Positions 53,926-63,350 are shown, counted from the first letter of the stretch. The stretch is 64,000 bases of DNA from Paraburkholderia sp. UYCP14C (GCF_004197395.1 NZ_SELS01000040.1:1-64000); one strand, 5' to 3'. Made by a program: numbers and translations. The notes: generated by a model not told the origin, from the letters alone.

Positions 53926-55383
53926 ATGGAAATCCGCAACCCTTCCCCCGGTCTCTACAACGAAGATCTCGCACCCGCCAGGGTGCGCAACTGGGGTGCC
54001 TTTAGCATTTTCAACGTCTGGACCTCGGACGTGCACAGCCTCTGGGGCTACTACCTCGCCGCCAGCCTGTTCCTGCTGTGCGGCAGCTTTACCAACTTCG
54101 TGCTGGCGATCGGGCTCGGCTCACTGGTGATCTTCGCGCTGATGAATCTGATCGGCTACGCCGGCGAGAAGACCGGGGTGCCATACCCGGTGCTGGCGCG
54201 CGCCTCTTTCGGCGTGTGGGGCGCCAACCTGGCGGCGCTGGTGCGCGCCGTGGTGGCCTGCTTCTGGTATGGCGCGCAGACGGCAGCGGCTTCGAGCGCG
54301 ATAGTCGCGCTGTTGATCCGCAGCAACGGCCTGATGGAGTTCCACAAGGGCACGCACTTTCTCGGCCACTCGGCGTTGGAGGTGATCTGCTACTTCATCG
54401 TCTGGGCGCTGCAACTGCTCATCATTCAGAAGGGCATGGACACGGTGCGCAAATTCCAGGATCTGGCCGGTCCGGCGGTGTGGATTGCGATGCTGATCCT
54501 GGCGGTCGGCCTGTGCGTCAAGGCCGGCGGCTTCACGTTCGAGCATGGCATTCCGAGGGACGTGCTGCTCGAGAAGACCCGGGACGCCGGCGTCAGCGGC
54601 GAGCCCGGCTCGTTCTGGGCGCTGATGGCCGTCGGCGCGACCTGGATCACCTACTTCGCCGCGCTGTACCTGAACTTTTGCGACTTCTCGCGCTACGCGA
54701 AGAACCGCGACGCAGTCAGGAAAGGAAATCTTTGGGGCCTGCCGGTCAACCTGATTGCGTTCTCGCTGGTCGCCGGCGTCACCACCATCGCGGCCTTCAA
54801 GGTGTACGGCGAAGTGCTGCTGCACCCCGAGCAGATCTCAGCCAAGTTCGACAGCTGGATACTGGCACTCATCGCGGCGGCGACCTTCGCAGTCGCCACG
54901 CTAGGCATCAACGTGGTGGCCAATTTCGTCTCGGCGGCGTTCGACATCTCCAACACGTTCCCCAGGCAGATCAGCTTCAAGAAGGGCGGTTTCATCGCTG
55001 CAGCCATCGCGCTGGTGCTTTACCCGTTTGCGCCGTGGGAAGGCAACGCCGCGCACTTCGTCAACGCCATCGGCGCCACGATGGGTCCGCTGCTGGGGAT
55101 TATCCTCGTGGACTACTATCTGGTGGCCAAGGGCAGCATCAACGTCGCGGCGCTCTACCAGGAGCACGGCGAGTATCGCTACGAAGGCGGCTGGAACGTC
55201 AACGCGCTGGCCGCGGCGGCGGTCGGCAGCGTGTTTTCGACCTTCCTGCCCAACTTCACCAACCTGCTGCCGGCCTGGTGGAATACCTATGGCTGGTTCT
55301 TCGGCGTAGTGATCGGCGGCGGCATGTACCTGATCATGGCGACGCTGCGGCCGCGTACCGTGATCGCCCCTACGCGCGTTTGA
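53926..55383 (+). CDS. NCS1 family nucleobase/hydantoin:cation symporter
   Basis: A 485-residue inner-membrane carrier of about twelve spans. NWGAFSIFNVWTSDVHSLWGYYLAA, GVPYPVLARASFGVWGANLAALVRA and CFWYGAQTAAASSAIVALL match the NCS1 family (allantoin, cytosine, hydantoin, uracil carriers). FALMNLIGYAGEKTG is the loop before the third span. The ligand is uncertain. It converges with the aldolase gene of the methylthioribose set and could serve nucleoside-derived compounds. Confidence 0.87.
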   Translation: MEIRNPSPGLYNEDLAPARVRNWGAFSIFNVWTSDVHSLWGYYLAASLFLLCGSFTNFVLAIGLGSLVIFALMNLIGYAGEKTGVPYPVLARASFGVWGANLAALVRAVVACFWYGAQTAAASSAIVALLIRSNGLMEFHKGTHFLGHSALEVICYFIVWALQLLIIQKGMDTVRKFQDLAGPAVWIAMLILAVGLCVKAGGFTFEHGIPRDVLLEKTRDAGVSGEPGSFWALMAVGATWITYFAALYLNFCDFSRYAKNRDAVRKGNLWGLPVNLIAFSLVAGVTTIAAFKVYGEVLLHPEQISAKFDSWILALIAAATFAVATLGINVVANFVSAAFDISNTFPRQISFKKGGFIAAAIALVLYPFAPWEGNAAHFVNAIGATMGPLLGIILVDYYLVAKGSINVAALYQEHGEYRYEGGWNVNALAAAAVGSVFSTFLPNFTNLLPAWWNTYGWFFGVVIGGGMYLIMATLRPRTVIAPTRV

Positions 55384-55614
55384 GGGTTCGGAGGCGCGAG
55401 CCTTGGCCGCTATCGAACACGTGAGCTGACGGGGCAAGCGGTCACGCGTAGCGTCGGCAATGCGGGATGGTCGATTTCGCAGGCGATCAGCCGTGCCGCA
55501 GCGCCACTCGCCTCGTCGCCGAGCGCGGCACGGTGAAGAAGCGAGCGCACGGAGAGTTCGCGCATGCCGCTGCGCACTGCGAGGTTCAGCATCTCGTCGA
55601 TCCAGGCCGATGCT

Positions 55615-56334
55615 TCATTTGCGCAGACCGTAGCCCTTGAACTTCTCAACGACCTCGTCCATCTGCGCGTCCGAGAGCAGCGGTGGCTCGCCAAGCTGGC
55701 ACGCGAGCAGGTATTGCTTCGCCAGCACCTCGACTTCGTTCGCGAGCCACAGGGCCCGTGCAAGATCGCGCCCCAGTGCAATCACACCGTGATGCGCGAG
55801 CAGGCACGCGAGCCGGTCGCGCAGCGCAACGAGCACATGATCGGAGAGCGCCTGGCTGCCGAAGGTCGCATATGGCGCGCAGCGAATCGAATTACCGCCC
55901 GCCGCGGCCACCATGTAGTGATGCGCAGCAATGCCGCGACCGTGGATGGCCAGCGCCGTCGCCGCATTCGAATGCGTATGGACGACCGCGCTTACATCGG
56001 GCCGCGCGCGCAGGATGTCCCGATGAAAGCGCCACTCCGAAGACGGGCCGTGCGCTTCGAAGAGCGGATCGTCTTCGCGCACATCGAGCGCCATCCAGAC
56101 GATACGCTCACGCGTGAGCGCCGCACACGGCACACCGCTCGGCGTGATCAGGAGGCCGTCACGCCAGCGCGCACTGACGTTGCCCGAGGTCCCCTGATTG
56201 ATGCCGAGGCGCTCCATCTCGCGAACGGTATCGACGATCTGCTGACGCAATTCGGCTTCGGCCCGCGCGTCGCGTGCACGCGCCGCCGCTTCGCCCGCAC
56301 GATGCTGGCTGGCTCCCTCGTTCGTGTCGCTCAT
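55615..56334 (-). CDS. Class II aldolase for 5-deoxy/5-methylthio-ribulose 1-phosphate
   Basis: A 239-residue class II aldolase. LGINQGTSGNVSARWRDGLLITPSGVPCAAL is the phosphate-binding and catalytic part, VVHTHSNAATALAI holds the zinc His pair, and LLAHHGVIALGRDL the third His. Its ATG overlaps the mtnA stop codon (ATGA at 56334-56331), so translation is coupled. With mtnK and mtnA this makes the gene set of the dihydroxyacetone phosphate shunt, which turns 5-methylthioribose or 5-deoxyribose into DHAP and a short aldehyde. MtnB dehydratase shares the fold and is the alternative, but no mtnC/D genes follow. Confidence 0.83.
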   Translation of the reverse strand: MSDTNEGASQHRAGEAAARARDARAEAELRQQIVDTVREMERLGINQGTSGNVSARWRDGLLITPSGVPCAALTRERIVWMALDVREDDPLFEAHGPSSEWRFHRDILRARPDVSAVVHTHSNAATALAIHGRGIAAHHYMVAAAGGNSIRCAPYATFGSQALSDHVLVALRDRLACLLAHHGVIALGRDLARALWLANEVEVLAKQYLLACQLGEPPLLSDAQMDEVVEKFKGYGLRK

Positions 56335-57407
56335 GCGCCCTCTCCGTTCGCGAAGAGCGCCGCCAGATTGACGTCGAACGGCGCGCGCACGATGCCCTGC
56401 TCCGTCACGATGCCCGTGACGAGCGCATGCGGTGTCACGTCGAACGCCGGATTGCGCACCTGGATGCCCTCGGGGGCGATACGCCGGCCCGCGAGTTGCG
56501 CCACTTCGTCGGCGCCGCGCTCTTCGATCACGATGTCCGCACCGGATGCAGTGCGAAGATCCAGCGTGGACGAAGGACACGCCACGTAGAACGGAATGCC
56601 GAAGTGCTTCGCCGCGATCGCCACGCCGAGCGTGCCGATCTTGTTGGCGACGTCGCCGTTCGCGGCGACGCGGTCGGTCCCGACGATCACGAGATCGATC
56701 AGTCCCTGCGCCATCAGCGTGGGCGCCATGTTATCGGTGATCAGCGTGACGTCGAGCCCCGCCTGCTGCAGTTCGTACGCGGTGAGCCGCGCGCCTTGCA
56801 GCAGCGGGCGCGTCTCGTCCGCGTAGACGCGAAAGGATTCACCATCGCGATGCGCGCAATATAGCGGCGCGGTCGCGGTGCCGATACCCGTCGTCGCGAG
56901 CGCACCGGCATTGCAATGCGTGAGTACCCCGCTGCCGCTTGCAATCAGCGCGCGCCCCTGTTCGCCGATCCGCGCGCACAGTTCGATGTCCTCGCGATGA
57001 ATGCGCATCGCCTCGGCAACGAGCGCGGCGTAGACCTCCGCGCCCGTCTGGGCCGCAACGCCACGCGCGTGCGCGCGCATCCGATCGAGCGCCCAGCGCA
57101 AATTCACGGCCGTCGGCCGCGCGCTGTCCAGATAGGCGGCGTGATGTTCGAGCCGCTCGAGGAACGCATCGCGCGATGCCTGCCGCTCCTGCCGCATCGC
57201 CACGCACAGACCGTACGCCGCCGCGACGCCGATTGCAGGCGCGCCCCGCACGCGCAACTCATGTATCGCTCGCCACACCGCTTCGACACTGTCGACCGCC
57301 TCGACGACGCACGCCTGCGGCAGACGCGTCTGGTCGAGCAGATAAAGCGTGTCGTCGCGCCACTCGATGGTGGGCGGTAAATTCGAAATGAGTGGCTGCA
57401 AAGCCAT
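56331..57407 (-). CDS. mtnA: 5-methylthioribose-1-phosphate isomerase MtnA
   Basis: A 358-residue enzyme. RVRGAPAIGVAAAYGL and GVLTHCNAGALATTGIGTATAPLY (with the catalytic Cys) and IVGTDRVAANGDVANKIGTLGVAIAAKHFGIPFYVACP (with the catalytic Asp) are diagnostic for MtnA. It isomerises 5-methylthioribose 1-phosphate, and 5-deoxyribose 1-phosphate in the shunt variant, to the ribulose form. The site GGAGATCCT precedes ATG 57407. It is the middle gene of mtnK-mtnA-aldolase. Confidence 0.95.
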   Translation of the reverse strand: MALQPLISNLPPTIEWRDDTLYLLDQTRLPQACVVEAVDSVEAVWRAIHELRVRGAPAIGVAAAYGLCVAMRQERQASRDAFLERLEHHAAYLDSARPTAVNLRWALDRMRAHARGVAAQTGAEVYAALVAEAMRIHREDIELCARIGEQGRALIASGSGVLTHCNAGALATTGIGTATAPLYCAHRDGESFRVYADETRPLLQGARLTAYELQQAGLDVTLITDNMAPTLMAQGLIDLVIVGTDRVAANGDVANKIGTLGVAIAAKHFGIPFYVACPSSTLDLRTASGADIVIEERGADEVAQLAGRRIAPEGIQVRNPAFDVTPHALVTGIVTEQGIVRAPFDVNLAALFANGEGA

Positions 57408-57480
57408 AGGATCTCCGTCGATACCGCTAAATCAGACCATGCCGCGCGGGCGGCGGATTGTTTCAGTTACGCGGGCGCGC

Positions 57481-58746
57481 TCAGACGTCCACCGTCTGCG
57501 CGAGCACCTGAGCGGCCAGCGCGGTAACCGCTTCGATCGAAGCCAGTTCGCCCCGCTGCACGAGAAGTGCTTCGGCCAGGCGCAGGCAGCGCACTTCCAC
57601 GCTTGCGCGCACCGCTTCATCCTTGATCGTGGTGATCTCCGCGACCTTCGCCATGCCGACGATGCGTCGGATCATCTTGCAGCCCGCGAAGCCTAGCGTA
57701 TCCGCGATGAGCCGCCGCATGAATTCTGCGCGGAACGCATCGGCCGCGCGCGAGTCGGCGGGTCCGCCGATCCAGGCACGGCCAGCCTCGCGCTCGTGCA
57801 TGCGCCAGAGCTGCACGAACTTCTGCGCAAAGCCGTTCCACACCGCTTCGACCTGCTCGAGCAACCAGCGCTGAAACGCGAGCGGTTCACGGCCGGCCAT
57901 GCGATCGTGCCAGTCGCGCGAATAATACGCGAGCAGCAGGTTGGCGATGAACGCGCCGGTGTCGAAGCCCATCGGCCCGTAGAACGAGAACTCCGGGTCG
58001 ATCACGTACGTCTCGTGCTCGTTAGCCATGATCGAGCCCGTATGCAGGTCGCCGTGCACGAGCGTCTCCGCATGGTTCATGAACGCCCATTTCATCTCGG
58101 CAACGGCGCGACGCAGCGGCTCGTTCGTGCGCAGCCGCTCGATTGCGGCCGCAGGCAGCGCGGGGTTGTACACATTCGATGCATGGTCTTCGAACGGATA
58201 CGTGAAAACAAGATCCTCCGTAATCCTGCACAACTCCGTGTTGATGCTGCCGCTTGCCGCCGCCTTCTTCGCCTCGGGCGAAAGATACAGGTCGGAGCCG
58301 TGAAAGAGCGTACGCGCGAGAAAGGTGGAGATGTGATCGGCGAGGTGCGGATAGACGATGCCCTCGGTCAGCCCCTGGCGCAACACACGATGTGACGCGA
58401 GGTGCTGCATCACAATGAGGTATTTTTCGCTGTCGGCGTGATAGACGCTCGGCACGTGCTGTGGGCACAACGTAACGTAGTGGCGCAACGCCGCCACTTC
58501 GCGCTCCATGCGCTCGCGCGGCAAGGGCCACGCTTCGCCCACGAGCCGCAGGAACGGCGGCGCCTGCTTGACTACCACGCTGCGCCGCGGGTCGCGCACG
58601 CTGCTCACGAAATAGACGTAGTTCAGGTTGCCATCGCCCACTTCGACGACCTGCAGTTCGCTGTCGTCGCCGAGCCGTGCATTGACGGCTGGAATACCCC
58701 TCAGGTATTCCGCCAGTTCGGAAGAGCTGAACGCCTCGAAGTGCAT
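57481..58746 (-). CDS. mtnK: 5-methylthioribose kinase MtnK
   Basis: A 421-residue kinase of the aminoglycoside/choline-kinase fold. GDGNLNYVYFVSS is the nucleotide loop, RSVVVKQAPPFLRLVGEAWPL holds the Lys, LVHGDLHTGSIM the catalytic loop, and VIDPEFSFYGPMGFDTG the metal-binding Asp. It phosphorylates 5-methylthioribose at C1. The start ATG 58746 has GGACGGGAAAACC upstream; the longer frame from 58803 is not family-like. First gene of its operon and divergent from the GntR regulator. Confidence 0.95.
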   Translation of the reverse strand: MHFEAFSSSELAEYLRGIPAVNARLGDDSELQVVEVGDGNLNYVYFVSSVRDPRRSVVVKQAPPFLRLVGEAWPLPRERMEREVAALRHYVTLCPQHVPSVYHADSEKYLIVMQHLASHRVLRQGLTEGIVYPHLADHISTFLARTLFHGSDLYLSPEAKKAAASGSINTELCRITEDLVFTYPFEDHASNVYNPALPAAAIERLRTNEPLRRAVAEMKWAFMNHAETLVHGDLHTGSIMANEHETYVIDPEFSFYGPMGFDTGAFIANLLLAYYSRDWHDRMAGREPLAFQRWLLEQVEAVWNGFAQKFVQLWRMHEREAGRAWIGGPADSRAADAFRAEFMRRLIADTLGFAGCKMIRRIVGMAKVAEITTIKDEAVRASVEVRCLRLAEALLVQRGELASIEAVTALAAQVLAQTVDV

Positions 58747-58990
58747 GGTTTTCCCGTCCGGAAAGTGGACCCGCGAGCCCGTCTGACATGCTGTGAGCGT
58801 CAATTTACATTAGACGTCTGACGTTATCGTCTCGTGGATTTCCCTTGGTTGTGGTGCGGCGTCACAATTGTCAGGGGAGAACCGCGCGCTAGAACCCTTA
58901 ACAGAACGAGCAAGGTGCGGTTCATCGCAGTCGAAAAAGCAAAGCAGAATTTCTTGGTTGGTCTGCGAACAGGCACTCACTAGACTGCGA

Positions 58991-59014
58991 CTCATCTTGT
59001 CATAACAAGTTGAG
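58991..59014. promoter_or_regulatory. Candidate GntR operator
   Basis: CTCATCTTGT, CATA, ACAAGTTGAG is a 24-bp inverted repeat with one mismatched pair, ending two bases before the regulator's start codon. A further short palindrome AGACGTCT lies near 58813 beside the mtnK side. Either could be the site that couples the two divergent units. Confidence 0.6.
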
Positions 59015-59016
59015 CC

Positions 59017-59805
59017 ATGTCGAAAGCCGCAGGCAATCTTGCCCCAGTCACATCGGTGCCGCTCTATGCGCAGATCAAGCAAGACTTGCGCGCACGGATC
59101 CTCGACGGTACCTATGCGCCTCTCAGCCAGATGTCTTCCGAGCACGAACTCTGCGCGATGTTCGGGGTGAGCCGCATCACCGTGCGTCAAGCGCTGGGCG
59201 ATCTGCAGAAAGAAGGCCTGCTCTTCAAGCTGCATGGCAAAGGCACGTTCGTATCGAAGCCGAAGGCGTTTCAGAACATCAGCTCGTTGCAAGGGTTTGC
59301 CGAAGCGATGTCGTCGATGGGCTATGAAATCGTCAACCAGTTGCGCGGTTTCCGCACCGTCAGCGCGAATCGGCAAGTGGCCGACCGGCTCCTGATCGAA
59401 GAAGGCGCGCCCGTCATCGAAATTCATCGTGTGCGTCTGCTCAATCGCGAACCGGTTTCGCTCGAGCTGACCTGGCTTCCCGAAGCGCTCGGCCAACGGC
59501 TCGCCAACGCCGACCTCGTCACGCGCGACATCTTCCTGATTCTGGAAAACGACTGCGGCGTGCCGCTCGGACACGCCGACATCGCGATCGAAGCGATTCT
59601 CGCCGACGATGAGATGGTCGGCGCGCTAGGTGTGGAAGAAGGCAGTCCGGCGCTACGCATCGACCGGCTGACGCACGACGCGAGTGGTATGCCGATCGAT
59701 TACGAGCATCTGTACTTCCGCGGTGATGCGTTCCAGTACCGCTTCCGGATCGACCGCGTAAAAGAGGGCAAAGCCGCAAAAAGCCCGGCCAAAAGGAAAT
59801 CATGA
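59017..59805 (+). CDS. GntR/HutC-family transcriptional regulator
   Basis: A 262-residue regulator. The winged helix lies in PLYAQIKQDLRARILDGTYAPLSQMSSEHELCAMFGVSRITVRQALGDLQKEGLLFKLHGKGTFVS. The C-terminal UTRA effector domain runs to the end (VEEGSPALRIDRLTHDASGMPIDYEHLYFRGDAFQYRFRI). It is divergent from mtnK and overlaps the flavoprotein gene by four bases (ATGA at 59802), so it is co-transcribed with the redox/ABC set. Probably a repressor responding to a substrate of these genes. Confidence 0.9.
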   Translation: MSKAAGNLAPVTSVPLYAQIKQDLRARILDGTYAPLSQMSSEHELCAMFGVSRITVRQALGDLQKEGLLFKLHGKGTFVSKPKAFQNISSLQGFAEAMSSMGYEIVNQLRGFRTVSANRQVADRLLIEEGAPVIEIHRVRLLNREPVSLELTWLPEALGQRLANADLVTRDIFLILENDCGVPLGHADIAIEAILADDEMVGALGVEEGSPALRIDRLTHDASGMPIDYEHLYFRGDAFQYRFRIDRVKEGKAAKSPAKRKS

Positions 59806-61571
59806 TGAATACACACGTACTCGAATACGACATCGTCGTGGTGGGCGGCGGGACAGCGGGCCCGATGGCCGCCGTCAAGGCTAAAGAAAGCGACCCACAA
59901 CTCAAGGTGCTGCTGCTCGAAAAGGCCAACGTCAAACGCAGCGGCGCGATTTCGATGGGCATGGATGGGCTGAACAATGCCGTCATCCCGGGCCACGCGA
60001 CACCCGAGCAATACACACGCGAAATCACCATCGCCAACGACGGCATCGTCGATCAGTCCGCCGTCTATGCGTACGCGAAGCACAGCTTCAAGACGATCGA
60101 AGAACTCGACCGTTGGGGCGTCAAGTTCGAAAAAGACGGCACCGGCGACTACGCGGTAAAGAAAGTGCATCACATGGGCTCATATGTATTGCCGATGCCG
60201 GAAGGTCACGACATCAAGAAAGTGCTGTACCGGCAGTTGAAACGTGCGCGCGTCGCGATCACCAATCGCATCGTTGCGACGCGTCTTCTCACCGACTCCC
60301 TGGGCAACGTCAACGGCGTACTGGGCTTCGATTGCCGCACAGCCGACTTCTACGTGGTGCGCGCCAAGGCCGTGATTCTGTCGTGCGGCGCAGCGGGACG
60401 GCTCGGCTTGCCCGCATCCGGATACCTGATGGGCACCTACGAGAATCCGACCAACGCGGGCGATGGTTACGCAATGGCCTATCACGCAGGCGCCGCGCTC
60501 GCGAACCTCGAATGCTTCCAGATCAATCCGCTGATCAAGGACTACAACGGACCCGCATGCGCGTATGTGACGGGCCCGCTCGGCGGCTTCACGGCGAACG
60601 GTAAAGGCGAACGCTTCATCGAATGCGATTACTGGAGCGGGCAGATGATGTGGGAGTTCTATCAGGAACTCGAAAGCGGTAATGGCCCGGTGTTTCTCAA
60701 GCTCGATCACCTCGCCGAGGAAACGATCCAGACCATCGAGCAGATCCTGCATACGAACGAGCGTCCGAGCCGTGGGCGCTTTCACGCGGGACGCGGCACC
60801 GACTACCGGCAGCAGATGGTCGAGATGCATATCTCCGAGATCGGCTTTTGCAGCGGACACAGCGCTTCGGGCGTGTTCGTGAACGAGCGGGCGGAAACCA
60901 CCGTGCGCGGACTCTATGCCGCTGGCGACATGGCCGCCGTGCCCCACAACTACATGCTGGGCGCTTTCACGTACGGCTGGTTCGCCGGACAGAATGCCGC
61001 CGCGTATGTAGCGGGGCGCGAGCATGCGCCGCTCGATCAGGAGCAGATCGACGCGGAACGCGTGCGCGTCTACGCACCGCTCGAGCGCGAACATGGACTT
61101 GCGCCCGCGCAAGTCGAATACAAGCTGCGCCGCATGGTCAACGACTATCTGCAGCCGCCCAAGGTGACGCGCAAGATGGAAATCGGCCTGCAACGCTTCG
61201 ACGAGATCGCTGAAGACATCTCTGCGATCAAGGCCTCGCATCCGCATGAGCTGATGCGCGCCGCCGAAGTACGCGCGATACGCGATTGCGCCGAGATGGC
61301 CGCACGCGCGTCGCTGTTTCGTACGGAAAGCCGCTGGGGCCTGTATCACCATCGGGTCGACTATCCGCAGCGCAACGACGCCGAATGGTTCTGCCACACG
61401 CATCTGCGCAAGGACGCAACGGGCCGCATGGTCAGCGAAAAGCGCGCCGTCGAGCCGTACATCGTCCCGCTCGACGACCGGGAACTCGGTTCCTATAGCA
61501 ATCTCCGCATTCACGACGCCAGGGACATCACGCAGGCGGCAACCCAGCCGCTCGCCGATGTCGCTGCCTGA
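59802..61571 (+). CDS. AprA/fumarate-reductase-like flavoprotein subunit
   Basis: A 589-residue FAD protein of the succinate dehydrogenase/fumarate reductase/adenylylsulfate reductase flavoprotein group. YDIVVVGGGTAGPMAAVKAKE is the dinucleotide fold, RSGAISMGMDGLNNAVIPG and GTYENPTNAGDGYAMAYHAGAALANLECFQINP follow the AprA pattern, and VRGLYAAGDMAAVPHNYMLGAFTYGWFAGQNAA is the second FAD segment. The next gene encodes an AprB-like ferredoxin, so the two should form one redox enzyme. True dissimilatory sulfate reduction is not expected in this organism, so it probably acts on another sulfur compound or oxyanion. Start overlaps gntR. Confidence 0.82.
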   Translation: MMNTHVLEYDIVVVGGGTAGPMAAVKAKESDPQLKVLLLEKANVKRSGAISMGMDGLNNAVIPGHATPEQYTREITIANDGIVDQSAVYAYAKHSFKTIEELDRWGVKFEKDGTGDYAVKKVHHMGSYVLPMPEGHDIKKVLYRQLKRARVAITNRIVATRLLTDSLGNVNGVLGFDCRTADFYVVRAKAVILSCGAAGRLGLPASGYLMGTYENPTNAGDGYAMAYHAGAALANLECFQINPLIKDYNGPACAYVTGPLGGFTANGKGERFIECDYWSGQMMWEFYQELESGNGPVFLKLDHLAEETIQTIEQILHTNERPSRGRFHAGRGTDYRQQMVEMHISEIGFCSGHSASGVFVNERAETTVRGLYAAGDMAAVPHNYMLGAFTYGWFAGQNAAAYVAGREHAPLDQEQIDAERVRVYAPLEREHGLAPAQVEYKLRRMVNDYLQPPKVTRKMEIGLQRFDEIAEDISAIKASHPHELMRAAEVRAIRDCAEMAARASLFRTESRWGLYHHRVDYPQRNDAEWFCHTHLRKDATGRMVSEKRAVEPYIVPLDDRELGSYSNLRIHDARDITQAATQPLADVAA

Positions 61572-61585
61572 CAGGAGCATCCGCG

Positions 61586-61831
61586 ATGTCTTATACCCCG
61601 CACGACATTCTTCATCGAAGCCCGGCAGCCGTCACGATCGACGAAAGCAAATGCATTGCCGAGAAGGGCTGCACCGTTTGCGTCGACGTGTGCCCGCTCG
61701 ATCTGCTCGCGATCGACGTCAGTAAGGGCAAGGCCTACATGCAGTTCGACGAATGCTGGTACTGCATGCCGTGTGAGCAGGACTGCCCGACGGGCGCGGT
61801 AAAAGTCGACATTCCGTATCTGCTGCGCTAG
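61586..61831 (+). CDS. AprB-like two-cluster ferredoxin
   Basis: An 81-residue iron-sulfur protein with Cys patterns CIAEKGCTVCVDVCP and CWYCMPCEQDCP, enough for two [4Fe-4S] clusters. The longer first spacing and the aromatic CWYC motif resemble the beta subunit of adenylylsulfate reductase. It lies 14 bases after the flavoprotein gene with a good site (GACAGGAGCATCCGCG) and would carry electrons to or from its FAD. Confidence 0.88.
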   Translation: MSYTPHDILHRSPAAVTIDESKCIAEKGCTVCVDVCPLDLLAIDVSKGKAYMQFDECWYCMPCEQDCPTGAVKVDIPYLLR

Positions 61832-61887
61832 CGCATGGCGGCGAGCATCCATCTGCCCCTCCACCGAGACCCACGAAGAGCCGCCTC

Positions 61888-63315
61888 ATGATCATCCGCT
61901 ATGCCCTGCCCCGCTTCCTTGCCGTCGCCATGCTCGCCGTTGCCGCGGGCAGCGTCGAGGCCGAAACGATCCGAGTCGCCATCGGCACACAGGACACGAC
62001 CATCAACTGCGCGACGGGCGGTCTGTTGATTCGCGAACTTCATCTGCTCGACAAGTATCTGCCGCACACCGGCAAGTACAAGGACGTGAGCTACGACGTG
62101 CAATGGAAAGATTTCACGTCCGGCGCGCCGATGACCAACGAGATGGTCGCGGGCAAGCTCGATTTCGGCGCGATGGCCGATTTCCCCGGCGCGCTGAATG
62201 GCGCGGCGTTCCAGAAGGCAGGCCGCAAGAGCATCTTCATCGCCGTGCTGTCCGGCAGCGTCGACGGAAGCGGCAACGGCATCGTCGTGCCCGAGGGTTC
62301 GCCCTTGCATTCCATTGCCGACCTGAAGGGCAAGACGATTTCCGTGCCGTTCGCGTCGACATCGCATGGCATGTTGTTGCGTGCGATCAAGGCGCAAGGC
62401 TGGAATCCGGACACCGACGTGAACATCATCACGCAGGCACCGGAAGTGGCGGGCAGCGCGTTGAAGGCGAAGAAGATCGACGCGCACGCCGACTTCGTGC
62501 CGTTCGCGGATCTGTTCCCCTATCGCGGCTTCGCGCGCAAGATCTACGACGGCGCGCAAAGTCACGCGCCAACCTATCACGGCGCACTCGTCGATGCAGT
62601 TTATGCGCAGAAGTACCCCGAAGTGGTCGTCGCGTATCTGCGCGCCGCCATCGAGGCAAACGGGCTCATCGCGCAAGACCCCGAGAAATACAGCCTGCTG
62701 ATCCAGAAGACGACCGGTATCGAAGCGCCCGTCGACTATCTCTATCACGGCCCGCTCGGTATCCAGACCCGCGACCTCACGTGGAAGCCCGAGTATCGCC
62801 AGGCCACGGCGACCGCGATCGAAACGCTCAAGCTGCTGAAGAAAACGGATGTCGATCTGAACGCGAACACGTTTATCGACGACCGCTACATTCGCGAAGC
62901 GTTCAAGGAATCCGGCCTCGACTACGATGCCCAGCTTAAGAACTATGCCAGGCAGCCGCTCATCGCGAACGACGCCGTCACAGGAAAGCCGATCCGCGAC
63001 TTCAACGACGTGGCCCAGGTGTGGCTCGACAACGAAGAGAAAGTCCGCAATTACGCGTCGCCTGAGGAAGCCTTCGCGGCGCTCAACAAGATCGCGCAGT
63101 CGGGCGCAAAGCCACGTGCCGTGTTCGTTCACGACCACGCAAGCGGCCTCAAGCTATTCGCGAATCAGGCGTGGTACGTGAAGGATTCGCACGGCGCGAT
63201 CACCGCATTCCTGCTGAGAGCGGGCGCCGACCGTTACGCGCAACAGGGGTCGGGATCGGTGGTCGATTACGCCGCTGCTCAATCGGGCGCCGCGCAAGCC
63301 GTCGCGTCGCGCTAG
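61888..63315 (+). CDS. Sulfonate/nitrate-type ABC binding protein with NosL-like tail
   Basis: A 475-residue periplasmic protein, longer than the usual 310-340 of the SsuA/TauA family. After a signal peptide (ending VEAETI), residues to about 370 form the binding fold (VPEGSPLHSIADLKGKTISVPFASTSHGMLLRAI, ALVDAVYAQKYPEVVVAYLRA). The last 90 residues (AKPRAVFVHDHASGLKLFANQAWYVKDSHGAITAFLLRAGADRYAQQ) resemble the NosL fold of copper chaperones. The fusion suggests the ligand or partner involves a metal. It follows the ferredoxin and is followed by its permease. Confidence 0.8.
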   Translation: MIIRYALPRFLAVAMLAVAAGSVEAETIRVAIGTQDTTINCATGGLLIRELHLLDKYLPHTGKYKDVSYDVQWKDFTSGAPMTNEMVAGKLDFGAMADFPGALNGAAFQKAGRKSIFIAVLSGSVDGSGNGIVVPEGSPLHSIADLKGKTISVPFASTSHGMLLRAIKAQGWNPDTDVNIITQAPEVAGSALKAKKIDAHADFVPFADLFPYRGFARKIYDGAQSHAPTYHGALVDAVYAQKYPEVVVAYLRAAIEANGLIAQDPEKYSLLIQKTTGIEAPVDYLYHGPLGIQTRDLTWKPEYRQATATAIETLKLLKKTDVDLNANTFIDDRYIREAFKESGLDYDAQLKNYARQPLIANDAVTGKPIRDFNDVAQVWLDNEEKVRNYASPEEAFAALNKIAQSGAKPRAVFVHDHASGLKLFANQAWYVKDSHGAITAFLLRAGADRYAQQGSGSVVDYAAAQSGAAQAVASR

Positions 63316-63350
63316 GCGCATTCCATCGTCGCGCAACATCGGGACACACT

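Noticed and set aside
54078-55424. 448-codon plus-strand frame overlapping the NCS1 carrier
   Set aside because: Arg/Gly-rich shadow in the +1 frame of a membrane protein with clear family motifs.
60180-61580. 466-codon minus-strand frame opposite the AprA-like flavoprotein
   Set aside because: Typical antisense shadow in high-GC DNA; the plus-strand frame has FAD motifs and operon context.
61828-63138. 436-codon minus-strand frame opposite the ABC binding protein
   Set aside because: Antisense shadow rich in Arg/Val without any family motif.
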